Both the position numbers and the translations under genes were made by a program. Of a DNA stretch of 64,000 nucleotides, positions 8,738 to 18,139 are shown one piece after another (the first letter of the stretch is position 1; each line of letters starts with the position of its first letter). This DNA comes from Mycolicibacter kumamotonensis (GTDB lineage: Bacteria > Actinomycetota > Actinomycetes > Mycobacteriales > Mycobacteriaceae), in the NCBI RefSeq assembly GCF_002086285.1, contig NZ_MVHU01000021.1, positions 20,258-84,257 on the forward strand, written 5' to 3'. Below the pieces are notes generated by a model, which was not told where the DNA came from, did not search any database, and saw only the letters and a list, made by a program, of their open reading frames with translations.

Positions 8738-11700
8738 GGCGAATCGCCCCATGCCGCGGTGAGGTCGGCCAGTGCCTCGCCGCTGAGACCCGAAACGCTC
8801 ATCGGGGCGAACGCCTTGTCGGCGGTCTCGGGGCCGCTGCCAGCCGCGGCCCGCGTGTCAGCGGCCGCGGCGAGCTCGGCGAACGTCGGGTTCTCGAAGA
8901 TCATCCGCGGGTCGAGGTCCAGTCCGGCCGCCCGCGCCCGGGCGGCCAGTTGCACCGAAAGGATGCTGTCGCCGCCGAGTTCGAAGAATCCGTCGCTGCG
9001 CCCGATCCGCTCGACGCCGAGCAATTCGGCGCAGATGCCCACCAGGGTGTGTTCGGTGGCGGTGACCGGCGGGTCGGCTTCCCCGCGGGTGGCCACCGCC
9101 GGCTGCGGCAGCGCGGGCCGGTTCAGCTTCCCGGAGTCGGTCAGCGGCATCATCTCCAGCACCGTCAGCGACGACGGGACCATGTAGCCGGGCAGCGTCG
9201 CGGCCACCGCAGCGCGCACCGACGCGATGAACTCCGCGGTGTCGGTGACCGCGGCCGCCGGGACCACGTAGCCGGCCAATGTGGTGGCGCCCCGCTGTTC
9301 CCAGGTGCGGGCGGCCGCCGCCGCTACTCCGGGAGCGGACCGCAACGCCGACTCCACCTCGGCCAGTTCCACCCGGAACCCGCGCACCTTGACCTGATGG
9401 TCGGTGCGGCCGACGAATTCCAGCACGCCATCGCTGTTCCAGCGGGCGCGGTCCCCGCTGCGGTAGAGCCGATCACCGGGACTGAACGGGTTGGCGACGA
9501 ACCGGGTCGCGGTCAGCGCGGGACGCTTCCAGTAGCCCAGGACGACCTGCGGGCCCGCGTAGTAGACCTCGCCCACCACTCCGGGCGGCACCGGCTGCAG
9601 CGCGTCGTCGAGCAGGTAGGCCTGCGAGCCGGGCGTGGGCCGGCCCAGCTTGGGGGTAGGCGGCGCCAGTTCGCCGCGCACCACCGCCCCGGAGGTCTCG
9701 GTGGCGCCGAAGTTGTTGAGCAGCTGGGTCTTCGAGTCCAGCACCCGGCTCAGCCGGCCCAGTAGGTCCGCCGAGACCGGCTCCCCGCTGCACACCAGGC
9801 GACGCAGGCGGCCCACCGCGGCCGGTGCGGAGTCCACCAGTACCGAGATCAGGCTGGCGACCGCGGTCACCTGGGCCACCTGCTCGTCGGCGATCAGTCG
9901 GGCCAGCGCCTCGGGGTCGCGGAACTCGTTGTCGTCGGCCAGGATCATCGTCGCCCCGGCTGCCAGCCCGGCCAGCATCTCCATGCCGCCCTCCAGGAAC
10001 GTCATCGAGGACTGCGCCAGCCGGATGTCTTCTCCGGCCACCGGGTAGTGGGCGATCTGCCAGTTCAGCCGGGTGCTCATCGAGCGGTGGGTGCCAACGA
10101 CGCCCTTGGGCATCCCGGTGGAACCGGAGGTGAACACCAGATACATCGGGTCATCGGGGTGCGGGACCGGAAGTTCGGCGCCCACGGGGCCGCCGGCCAG
10201 TTCCGCCTGTACGTCGGTGTCGTCGAGGCACAGCAGCCGCACGCCCTCCGGTGTCGGCATCGCGTCCCGGGTCGCCGCGCTGACGACGATCACCTTCGGC
10301 GCGACGTCGTCGACCATGAACTCCAGGCGCTGACGTGGGTAGCTGGGGTCCAGCGGGAAGTAGCCGGCGCCGGCCTTCATGATGCCGACCAGCGCCACCG
10401 CCAGATCCAGGTCGCGTCGCGCCGACAGGCCCACCCATGTTCCGGGCTGCACACCGGCCTCGATCAGCAGTTCGGCGAGCCGGTCGGAGCGGCGGTGCAG
10501 CTGCGGGTAGCTCAACTCGGCGCCGCCGCAGCGCACCGCGACGCCGTCGAAGCTGCGGCTCGGGGCCAGCACCTCGGCGATGGTGCGCGGATCATCCGCG
10601 GGGACGTCGGCGCCGCGGCTCCACTGGGTGAGGATCCGGTCGCGCTGGTCGTCGTCGACCAGGGTGATGTCGCGCAGGGTCTGGTGCGGTGCGCCGGCCA
10701 TGGCCGCCAACACCCGGCCCAGCCAGTCGGCCAGGCGCTGCACGGTGGCGCGCTCGTAGAGGTCGGTGCGGTAGATCAGGTGGCCGTCGTAACCCGCACC
10801 GTCGAGGCCGTCGGACCCGGCGGTGGCGAACAGGTTCACCGACAAGTCGGCGTGCGCGATGTCGAACGTCGGCATCACCGTGCGGAAGACCAGGTCGCCG
10901 TCTGCGTTGCTGTCGATGACGTGGGTGACCTCCGCGGCGTCGCGCACGTGGACCACCACTTGGAACAGCGGGTTGCGTGACAGCGTCCGCACCGGGTTGA
11001 GCGCCTCCACCAGCCGGTCGAACGGCAGGTCGGCGTGCGCGTAGGCGCCCAGTGCCGCCTCCCGCGCCCGCAGCACCACCTCACGCAGTGTCGGGTTGCC
11101 CCCCAACCTGTTTCGCAGCACCACGATGTTGACGAAGAACCCGACCAGGTTGTCCAGTGCGTTGTCGTTGCGGCCGGCGACCGGCACGCCGAGCGGGATG
11201 TCGTCGCCGCTGCCGGCAAGGTGCAGCAGCACCGCCACCGCGGCCTGCACCACCATGAATTCGGTGGCACCGGTGTCGCGGGCCAGCGCCGCCAGCCCGG
11301 CCCGCACCTCTCGCGTGACGGTGAACGCGACGGAGTCACCGGAGCCGTTCGCGGTGGCCGGACGCGGGAAGTCGGGTCGGGGTCCGGTGTCGTCGGCCAG
11401 GCCGGCCAGTTGCTCCATCCAATAGCGGCGCTGGGCGTCGATCAGCCCGGACTCGTCGCGCAGCAGCTCGCCCTGCCAGTGCGCGAAGTCCGCATACTGC
11501 AACGCCGGTGGCGCCCACGATGGTTCGCCACCGGCGGCCCGGCTGCGGTAGGCGATGAGCAGGTCGGCGAAAAGCACCTCAACCGACCAGTGGTCGGCGG
11601 CGATGTGGTGCACCACCAGTGACAGCACCCGCTCATCACCCGGCAGGTGCAGCAGCGCAGCCCGGATCGGCCAATCGTGCTCCAGGTCGAAGCCGGCGCC

Positions 11701-14700
11701 GCGCTGCTCGTCCAGCTGCGCCCGGGTCCACTGCGCTACCTCGTCGGGATCGGTTGCCGGGCAGTTCAACTCGGTCACCTGAACCGGCGCCGGCGGGTTG
11801 ATGATCTGGTGAGGCAGTCCGTCGATCTCCCGGAAGGTGGTACGCAGGCTGTCGTGGCGGGCCACCACGTCGTTGAGCGCCAGCGTCAGGGCGGCGGTGT
11901 CGCAGGGGCCGCTGAGCCGGGCCGACAGCGGGATGTTGTCGCCGGCGGCGTTGGGGTCCAGCCGGTAGGAGAACCAGGTGCGCAGCTGCGACGCCGACAC
12001 CGGAAGTGGGCCGGTTCGCGACACCGCGACCAAAGGCGGGCGGCCCGGCCCGTTCTCGCCGACCTGGGCCCGCTCGATCGCGGTCGCCAGCCGGGCCACC
12101 GTGCTCGACTCGAAGATGTCCCGGATGCCGATCTCCACCCCGCAGCGGGCGCGGATCGCCGCCACCAGTTTGGTGGCCAGCAGGGAGTGACCGCCGAGGT
12201 CGAAGAACGAGTCGTCGGCGCCGACCCGATCCCGCCCGAGCAGTTGGGCGAACAGTTGCGCCACCGCGTGTTCGGTGTCGGTCTGCGGCTCCCGATACGG
12301 AGCGTTCTCCAGTGGCTGGGGGTCGGGCAGGGCGGCCCGGTCGATCTTGCCGTGCGCGGTGATCGGGATGTCGTCGACGACCACATAGGCGGCCGGGGCC
12401 ATGTATTCGGGCAGCGCGGCGGCCACCCGGGCCCGGATCCGCGGGATGTCGACCTCCGCGTCTCCGCCGGGAGTCAGGTAGGCGACCAGGCTGCGGCCGA
12501 GCGCAGGCAGGTCGGAGACCACGACCACGCACTGCCCGACGCTGGGGTCCACCGAGATGGCCGCGGCCACCTCGCCCAGTTCGATGCGGAAGCCGCGGAC
12601 TTTGACCTGGTCGTCGGCGCGCCCGATGAATTCCAGGTCGCCGGCGGCGTTGCGGCGGGCCAGGTCACCGGTGCGGTAGAGCCGCTGACCGGCGGCCCAC
12701 GGGTCGGCGACGAAGCGTTCCGCGGTCAGGCCGGGACGGTCGAAGTAGCCGCGCGCCAGATGTGTTCCGCCGATGTAGATCTCGCCGATCACACCGATCG
12801 GCACCGGTTGCAGGGCGTCGTCGAGCAGCCGGATGGTGGTGTTGATGTTGGGGCTGCCGATCGGGACGATCCGGTTGCCCTGAGTGCCTTCGACCTTGAA
12901 CCGGGTGGAGTTGACCACGGTTTCGGTGGGCCCGTAGAAATTGTGCAGCAGCGCGTCGAAGGTGGCGTGGAACTTGTCGGCCAGCTCGCCGGGCAGCGGT
13001 TCGCCGCCGATCGGGATGCGCCGCAGGGTGCGCCACTGGTTGACCCCGGGCAGCGACAGGAACAGCCCCAGCAGCGACGGTACGAAGTGCATGGCGGTCA
13101 CGCCTTCGCCCTGCAGCAGATCGGTCAGGTAACCGATGTCGCGCAGCCCGTCCGGGCGTGGAATCACCAGCCGGGCACCGTTTCCCAGGGTGCCGAACAG
13201 TTCGCCGATCGACACGTCGAAACTCGGCGAGGCCACCTGCAACAGCACGTCGGTCTCGTCGATGCCGTACTCGTTGCCGAACCAGATCAGGTACTCCGCG
13301 ATCGGCGCGTGCGCCACCTCGACGCCCTTGGGCAGGCCGGTGGACCCCGAGGTGTAGATCAGGTATGCCAGATTCTCCGGCCGCAGCGGGCGCACCCGGT
13401 CGGCGTCGGTCGGGTCGGTGTCGGGCAGCTCGGCCAACACTTCTGGATCCGGCAGCTCACGCAGCACCAGGGCTGCCCGGGCATCGCCGAGAATGAATTC
13501 GATACGGTCCGGCGGGTATTCGGGGTCGACGGGCACATAGGCGGCGCCGGCCTTGGCGATGCCCAGCGCGGCGACCACCAGGTCGACCGAGCGGCCCATC
13601 AGCACGGCGACCTTGTCCTCGGTGCCGATACCGGACGCGATCAGGTGGTGTGCGATCCGGTTGGCACGGGCGTTGATCTCGGCGTAGCTGTACCGGCCGT
13701 GCTCGTCGACGACGGCGATGGCGGCCGGGGTGAGTGCGGCTCGCTCGGCCACCAGCGAACCCAGTGTGGTCGGGGTGGCGTTGAAATCCGGCCCACGCGC
13801 AACGCTGTCCAGCCAGGCACGGTCGGCGTCGCCGAGCATGTCCAGTTCGCCGACGGTGGCCTGCGGCTGTGCCACTACGGCCTCCAGCAGTTGCACCAGG
13901 TGCCTCAGCAGTTGGGAGACCAATGCCTCGTCGAGCACGTCGTGCAGGTATTCGGCTTCGATCAGGGCACCGCCGGCACCGGCCTCCACCATGATCCCGA
14001 GTGGCAGCTGGGCGATCTTGCCGCGGTAATCGGCTCGGGCGCACGTGATCCCGTCCGGGTGGAAACCGTCACCGTCACCGGAGCGGAAGCCGAAGCTGAG
14101 CCGGGTGAGTCGCTCCACTCCCCCGTGCCGACGATCCGGGTTGAGTTCGCGGACCACACGATCGAGGTTGATGCCCTGATGGGCGAACGCCCCCAACGCG
14201 GTGTCGCGAGTTCGGGCCAGCAGTTCGGTGAAACGGTCGGCCGCCGCGACGCGGGCGCGCAGCACCACGGTGTTGCCGAAGTAGCCGATGGCATCCTCGG
14301 TGCCGGCGGTGCGGTTGAGCACCGGTGAGGCGATGAGGAAGTCGTCGGTGCCGGTGTAGCGCTGGATCAGCGCGGACAGCGCGGCGGCGACCACCATGTA
14401 GGGGGTGGCGCCGTTGTCGCGCGCCAGCTCCGCGATGCCCTCCATCAAGTCGGCGGGCAGCTCCCGGGTGCACAATCCCGCCCGCAAGGTGTGCGGTACC
14501 GCCGAACCGCGGGGGCCCGGCAGCTCCAGCGGGTCCGGTGGATCGGCCAGCAGCGCACGCCAATAGTCGAGGTCGGCACCGTGATCGGTGGTGGCCGGCG
14601 GGGTGAGAACGTGCACGGGCGGGCGAGCCGCGTAGCTGTCGAGGTCGGCGTAGGCCTGCGTCAGGTCGGTGAAGAAGACCGCCCACGAGGCGTCGTCCCA

Positions 14701-15219
14701 GGCGATGTGGTGGGCCACCAGCAGCAGGATGTGCTCGTCTGGGCCGACCCGGATCAGGGTGAGCCGCAGCGGGGCGTCGGTGTCCAGCCGGAACGGGGTG
14801 GCGAATTCACGCTGGGCCAACACCTCCAGGCGTAGCGCGCGGGCCTGACCGGCGAGGTCGGAGAGGTCGTGTTCGGCGAAGCCCGGTGTGACGTCACCCA
14901 GGACCGGGTGGGGTTCGCCGGCGTCGTCGACGGCATAGGTGGTGCGCAGCAAGGGATGCCGGGCTCCCACCGCCGCCAGGGCGACCCGCAGCCGGTCGGC
15001 GTCCAGCAGGCCGCTCAGCCGGTAGGAGACCGAGATGTTGGCGACGGTGCCGTCCGGGTCGAGGGCCTGCACGAACCACATCCGGCGCTGTCCGTCGCTC
15101 ATGGTGGCGTGCGCGGGTTCGGCCGGTTCGGCGGAGTCGGCGGCCAGTCCGCGTTCGGCCAGCCGGCGGCGCAGCAGCTCCAGCCGCTGTTCTGTGGCCT
15201 GCTCGACGGTGTCAGTCAT
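8734..15219 (-). CDS. mbtE: MbtE, bimodular NRPS C-A-PCP-C-A-PCP
   Basis: A 2161-residue synthetase. Visible order: C1 (about 35-450, AHHIAWDD), A1 (about 475-985, YTSGSTGLPKG, SFDVSIGEL, FYGPTETVVN), PCP1 (GGHSLLATKL, about 1040), C2 (about 1090-1510, VHHIAADHW), A2 (about 1540-2040, FTSGSTGMPKG, FGATET) and PCP2 (GGDSILSVQL, about 2090). The N-terminal 35 residues form a charged docking-like helix. MbtE normally incorporates the first lysine after the aryl-oxazoline. Two full modules make this protein much longer than the roughly 1680 residues I recall for M. tuberculosis MbtE. A1 has Asp at the amino-group-binding position (FDVS) but A2 has FLEGGMEML there. The start ATG overlaps the mbtD stop (ATGACTGA, 15212-15219). 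Confidence 0.93.
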   Translation of the reverse strand: MTDTVEQATEQRLELLRRRLAERGLAADSAEPAEPAHATMSDGQRRMWFVQALDPDGTVANISVSYRLSGLLDADRLRVALAAVGARHPLLRTTYAVDDAGEPHPVLGDVTPGFAEHDLSDLAGQARALRLEVLAQREFATPFRLDTDAPLRLTLIRVGPDEHILLLVAHHIAWDDASWAVFFTDLTQAYADLDSYAARPPVHVLTPPATTDHGADLDYWRALLADPPDPLELPGPRGSAVPHTLRAGLCTRELPADLMEGIAELARDNGATPYMVVAAALSALIQRYTGTDDFLIASPVLNRTAGTEDAIGYFGNTVVLRARVAAADRFTELLARTRDTALGAFAHQGINLDRVVRELNPDRRHGGVERLTRLSFGFRSGDGDGFHPDGITCARADYRGKIAQLPLGIMVEAGAGGALIEAEYLHDVLDEALVSQLLRHLVQLLEAVVAQPQATVGELDMLGDADRAWLDSVARGPDFNATPTTLGSLVAERAALTPAAIAVVDEHGRYSYAEINARANRIAHHLIASGIGTEDKVAVLMGRSVDLVVAALGIAKAGAAYVPVDPEYPPDRIEFILGDARAALVLRELPDPEVLAELPDTDPTDADRVRPLRPENLAYLIYTSGSTGLPKGVEVAHAPIAEYLIWFGNEYGIDETDVLLQVASPSFDVSIGELFGTLGNGARLVIPRPDGLRDIGYLTDLLQGEGVTAMHFVPSLLGLFLSLPGVNQWRTLRRIPIGGEPLPGELADKFHATFDALLHNFYGPTETVVNSTRFKVEGTQGNRIVPIGSPNINTTIRLLDDALQPVPIGVIGEIYIGGTHLARGYFDRPGLTAERFVADPWAAGQRLYRTGDLARRNAAGDLEFIGRADDQVKVRGFRIELGEVAAAISVDPSVGQCVVVVSDLPALGRSLVAYLTPGGDAEVDIPRIRARVAAALPEYMAPAAYVVVDDIPITAHGKIDRAALPDPQPLENAPYREPQTDTEHAVAQLFAQLLGRDRVGADDSFFDLGGHSLLATKLVAAIRARCGVEIGIRDIFESSTVARLATAIERAQVGENGPGRPPLVAVSRTGPLPVSASQLRTWFSYRLDPNAAGDNIPLSARLSGPCDTAALTLALNDVVARHDSLRTTFREIDGLPHQIINPPAPVQVTELNCPATDPDEVAQWTRAQLDEQRGAGFDLEHDWPIRAALLHLPGDERVLSLVVHHIAADHWSVEVLFADLLIAYRSRAAGGEPSWAPPALQYADFAHWQGELLRDESGLIDAQRRYWMEQLAGLADDTGPRPDFPRPATANGSGDSVAFTVTREVRAGLAALARDTGATEFMVVQAAVAVLLHLAGSGDDIPLGVPVAGRNDNALDNLVGFFVNIVVLRNRLGGNPTLREVVLRAREAALGAYAHADLPFDRLVEALNPVRTLSRNPLFQVVVHVRDAAEVTHVIDSNADGDLVFRTVMPTFDIAHADLSVNLFATAGSDGLDGAGYDGHLIYRTDLYERATVQRLADWLGRVLAAMAGAPHQTLRDITLVDDDQRDRILTQWSRGADVPADDPRTIAEVLAPSRSFDGVAVRCGGAELSYPQLHRRSDRLAELLIEAGVQPGTWVGLSARRDLDLAVALVGIMKAGAGYFPLDPSYPRQRLEFMVDDVAPKVIVVSAATRDAMPTPEGVRLLCLDDTDVQAELAGGPVGAELPVPHPDDPMYLVFTSGSTGMPKGVVGTHRSMSTRLNWQIAHYPVAGEDIRLAQSSMTFLEGGMEMLAGLAAGATMILADDNEFRDPEALARLIADEQVAQVTAVASLISVLVDSAPAAVGRLRRLVCSGEPVSADLLGRLSRVLDSKTQLLNNFGATETSGAVVRGELAPPTPKLGRPTPGSQAYLLDDALQPVPPGVVGEVYYAGPQVVLGYWKRPALTATRFVANPFSPGDRLYRSGDRARWNSDGVLEFVGRTDHQVKVRGFRVELAEVESALRSAPGVAAAAARTWEQRGATTLAGYVVPAAAVTDTAEFIASVRAAVAATLPGYMVPSSLTVLEMMPLTDSGKLNRPALPQPAVATRGEADPPVTATEHTLVGICAELLGVERIGRSDGFFELGGDSILSVQLAARARAAGLDLDPRMIFENPTFAELAAAADTRAAAGSGPETADKAFAPMSVSGLSGEALADLTAAWGDSP

Positions 15220-18139
15220 GGGTGAAGACAGTCCTTTCGGTCTCCGCTGCCGGTGTGGTGCCGTCAGTCAGCACAGCCGTCAGTTGGGCCGCGGTGATCC
15301 CGGCCAGCAGCGGCCCGAGTGCCACCCGCAGGCCGGTGGCCCGGCCCAGCCGTTTGCGCAGGTCGAGGGCGAGCAGTGAATCCAGGCCGAGGTCAACCAG
15401 TGCCTGGTGCATGTCGATGTCGTCGGTGCTGTCCAGACCGAGCACCGTTGCTAGTTCGGCGGCCACCACCTCGCTGACGGGTCGGTCGGCGCCGGCCTCC
15501 GGCGTTGCGGTGGCCGGTGATCCGCCGAACGGCGAAGCCACCCCTTGGCTGTCGAAGAACACCGCCAACCGGTCGAAGTCGGCGGCCAGGATCGCCGGGT
15601 CGTTCGGCGCGGCCATCAGTCCGGCGGTGATCGCGGCCTCGGGCGGCATCGGTGTCAGGCCGGTTCTGGCGATCCGGTTCTTCTCCTCGCCGCTGACCAC
15701 GGCGACGCTCTGCCACAGCCCCCAGCGGATCGAGCTCGCGTTCAGGCCCGCTGCCCGCAACCGCTGCACCAGGACGTCGGCCATCCGGTTGGCCGCCGCG
15801 TAGATGCCGTGGCCCGACCCGCCCCACAGCGCCAGCACCGACGAGCAGACCAGTACTCGCGCATCGGGATGCCGCGGCCAGTGCCGCGCCAAATTGTCCA
15901 GCCCGATCACTTTGGCGCCGAGGGCATCCCGAACGGCAGTGTCGGTGATCTGTTCGGTGGCGACCGCCTCGGCCGAGGCGGTGTGCACGATGAGCCCGGC
16001 CGGCGCCGGCTGATGCTCGTCGATCAGCGCCGCCAGCGCCGCATCATCGGTGATGTCGCACCGGATCGTGCTGATGTTCGCCCCGGTGCGTGCCCGCAGC
16101 GCATCCAACTGGGCCGCGGTGGCGCCGGCGGCTCCGCTGCGGCTGAGCAGGACGATGTCGCGTGCGCCCCGCTCGGCGCAGAACACCGCGAAGGCCATCC
16201 CGATGGCGCCGGTGCCGCCACTGATCACGACGGTCTCCGGAATCGCGGGCACACCCGGGGCGACGGGGGTTTCCACCAACCGGCGCACCCACAGCCGCCC
16301 GCCGCGCACCGCGACCTCGGTGTCGGTCAGCGCCAGTCCGGCGGTCGCGGCCCGGACGTCGGCGGTGGTGGGTTGGGCCGGCAGATCCAGGTGTGCGAAC
16401 GTCTGGTCGGGGTAGCCGAATCCGGTGCTGCGGTGCAGCGCTGCCAGTGCGGCGGCCCCGGGCCGCGGCGGCGGATCAGTGTCGAGTCGTTCGGCGCCGC
16501 GGGTGATCAGCCACACGCGTCGGCAGTGCGGCCCGGGTCCCAGCGGTGTCTGCCCGGCCGCGTGAGCGGCGAACGTGCGTGCCGCTTCGTGGATCTCGAC
16601 GTCGTCGGTGGGCGCGGCGATGAGCACCAGCAGCTCGGCGTCCGCCGGCTCGACCGCATCGGCGTCCAGGCCGTCGAGCAGCCGCGCGGCCAGCTCCGGC
16701 GATTCCCCGGTGTGGTCGATGACGGCTACTGCACCGGGCCGGTCGGCGGGTTCTTCGACCGGTGCCCACTGCTCGACCATGGCGACCGGCTGCCGACTGC
16801 GCCGCGCAGACGGCTCGGCGCCGGCCCACAGTCTGGTGGTGTGCATCGGCGCGTGCGGGAAATGGCGTAGCGGTGCGCCTGCGTCGGGTGCGGCGAAGTC
16901 CCGCCAGCGGTAGCCGGGATCGGTGATCGCGGCGGCGGCGATGTTGGCCGACAGCGCCTCGCCGGCCGGGTGATCGCGGTCGGTGCTGGCCAGCACCTGC
17001 GCGGCGTCGGCGATGTCGCCCAACGGCACCAGCAGGGTGGGGTGCGCCGACATCTCGATGAACGTGGTGACACCGCGCGCCACCGCGGCGGCGGCGGCCA
17101 GATCGAACCGCACCTGCTGACGGAGGTTGTCGAACCAGTACTGCCGGAACGACTTACCCGCCGGGACCGGACCGCCGTACACCGAGCCGATGAATTCGAC
17201 CGGGGCGCTGTGGAATTGCGCATCGGGCAGCAGCGCGAACATGCGGTCGCGCAGTGGCTCCAGGACACTGGTGTGCGCCGGGTAGCGCACCGCGAGCTCC
17301 CGGGCGAAGATCCCGCGGCGGTCGGCGCGCTCCAGAATCTGCTGCACCGCCGCCCATTCACCCGACACCACCACCGATGCGGGGCCGTTGACCACCGACA
17401 GCTCCACCCAGCCCGGGGTGCCGGCGATGAATTCGGCGGCGGCCGCCGCTCCCAGGGCGATCGTCGCCATGCCGAATCGTCCCGGGGTGTCGTCGGTCAG
17501 TTCCGCCCGGGCGATCACCACCGCCGCCGCGGCGTCGAGGTCCACCACGCCGGCGGTGTAGGCGGCGGCGAGTTCGCCGAGGCTGTGGCCGACGGTGATA
17601 TCGGGCAGGACGCCGAAATGCCGCCAGGTGGCGGCCAGCGCGGCGGAGTGGGTGAATTGAGCGGCCTGCACCACCACCGGGTCCGAGTCGTCGCTACCGC
17701 GCAGGTAGGCCAACGGCGAGGCGTGGCCGGCGCGGCGGAAGGCGGCTTCGCAGCGGTCCGCCTCGGCGCGGTAGGCCGCAATGCCCAGCAGATCGGCCCC
17801 CATACCGGGCCACTGGTTGCCCTGCCCGGGGAACACGAAGGCGGTGCGGGCGGGCTCCTGGTGATGGGATCGGACCACCAGCGGGTGGTCGGCGTCGTGG
17901 TAGACCGCGTCGAGGCCGCTGATGAGTTCACTCGTGTCGCCGGCCCGGATCACCGCTCGGTACCGGCGGATCGGGCGGGTGGCGCGCAGGGTCTGTGCCA
18001 CCGCCCCCACGCCGGCCGGCCGGGCGTTCAGGTAGCGCGCCAGCGCGCCGGCCTCGGCTTGCACCAGGTCGCGGGCGTGCGCCGAGATCAATACGGGGAT
18101 GCGGCCGTCGGGCAGGGCGATCGGGTGGGTGCTCAGCAC
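15212..18139 (-). CDS. mbtD: MbtD, polyketide synthase with AT, KR and ACP domains
   Basis: About 975 residues from a GTG at 18139 that sits next to the mbtC stop (TGA at 18135-18133). Domains in order: an acyltransferase (VFPGQGNQWPGMG, active-site GHSLGE, and YPAH at the position that helps set malonyl versus methylmalonyl choice), an NAD(P)H-dependent ketoreductase (SGGTGAIGMAF, catalytic Ser in CSSVLALWG and Tyr in GIYAAANRM), and a C-terminal acyl carrier protein (LGLDSLLALDL). Together with the KS of MbtC it makes the beta-hydroxyacyl unit that links the two lysines of mycobactin. Upstream in-frame codons to 18325 are inside mbtC and unlikely to be used. M. tuberculosis MbtD is slightly longer, about 1000 residues. 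Confidence 0.93.
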   Translation of the reverse strand: MLSTHPIALPDGRIPVLISAHARDLVQAEAGALARYLNARPAGVGAVAQTLRATRPIRRYRAVIRAGDTSELISGLDAVYHDADHPLVVRSHHQEPARTAFVFPGQGNQWPGMGADLLGIAAYRAEADRCEAAFRRAGHASPLAYLRGSDDSDPVVVQAAQFTHSAALAATWRHFGVLPDITVGHSLGELAAAYTAGVVDLDAAAAVVIARAELTDDTPGRFGMATIALGAAAAAEFIAGTPGWVELSVVNGPASVVVSGEWAAVQQILERADRRGIFARELAVRYPAHTSVLEPLRDRMFALLPDAQFHSAPVEFIGSVYGGPVPAGKSFRQYWFDNLRQQVRFDLAAAAAVARGVTTFIEMSAHPTLLVPLGDIADAAQVLASTDRDHPAGEALSANIAAAAITDPGYRWRDFAAPDAGAPLRHFPHAPMHTTRLWAGAEPSARRSRQPVAMVEQWAPVEEPADRPGAVAVIDHTGESPELAARLLDGLDADAVEPADAELLVLIAAPTDDVEIHEAARTFAAHAAGQTPLGPGPHCRRVWLITRGAERLDTDPPPRPGAAALAALHRSTGFGYPDQTFAHLDLPAQPTTADVRAATAGLALTDTEVAVRGGRLWVRRLVETPVAPGVPAIPETVVISGGTGAIGMAFAVFCAERGARDIVLLSRSGAAGATAAQLDALRARTGANISTIRCDITDDAALAALIDEHQPAPAGLIVHTASAEAVATEQITDTAVRDALGAKVIGLDNLARHWPRHPDARVLVCSSVLALWGGSGHGIYAAANRMADVLVQRLRAAGLNASSIRWGLWQSVAVVSGEEKNRIARTGLTPMPPEAAITAGLMAAPNDPAILAADFDRLAVFFDSQGVASPFGGSPATATPEAGADRPVSEVVAAELATVLGLDSTDDIDMHQALVDLGLDSLLALDLRKRLGRATGLRVALGPLLAGITAAQLTAVLTDGTTPAAETERTVFTHD

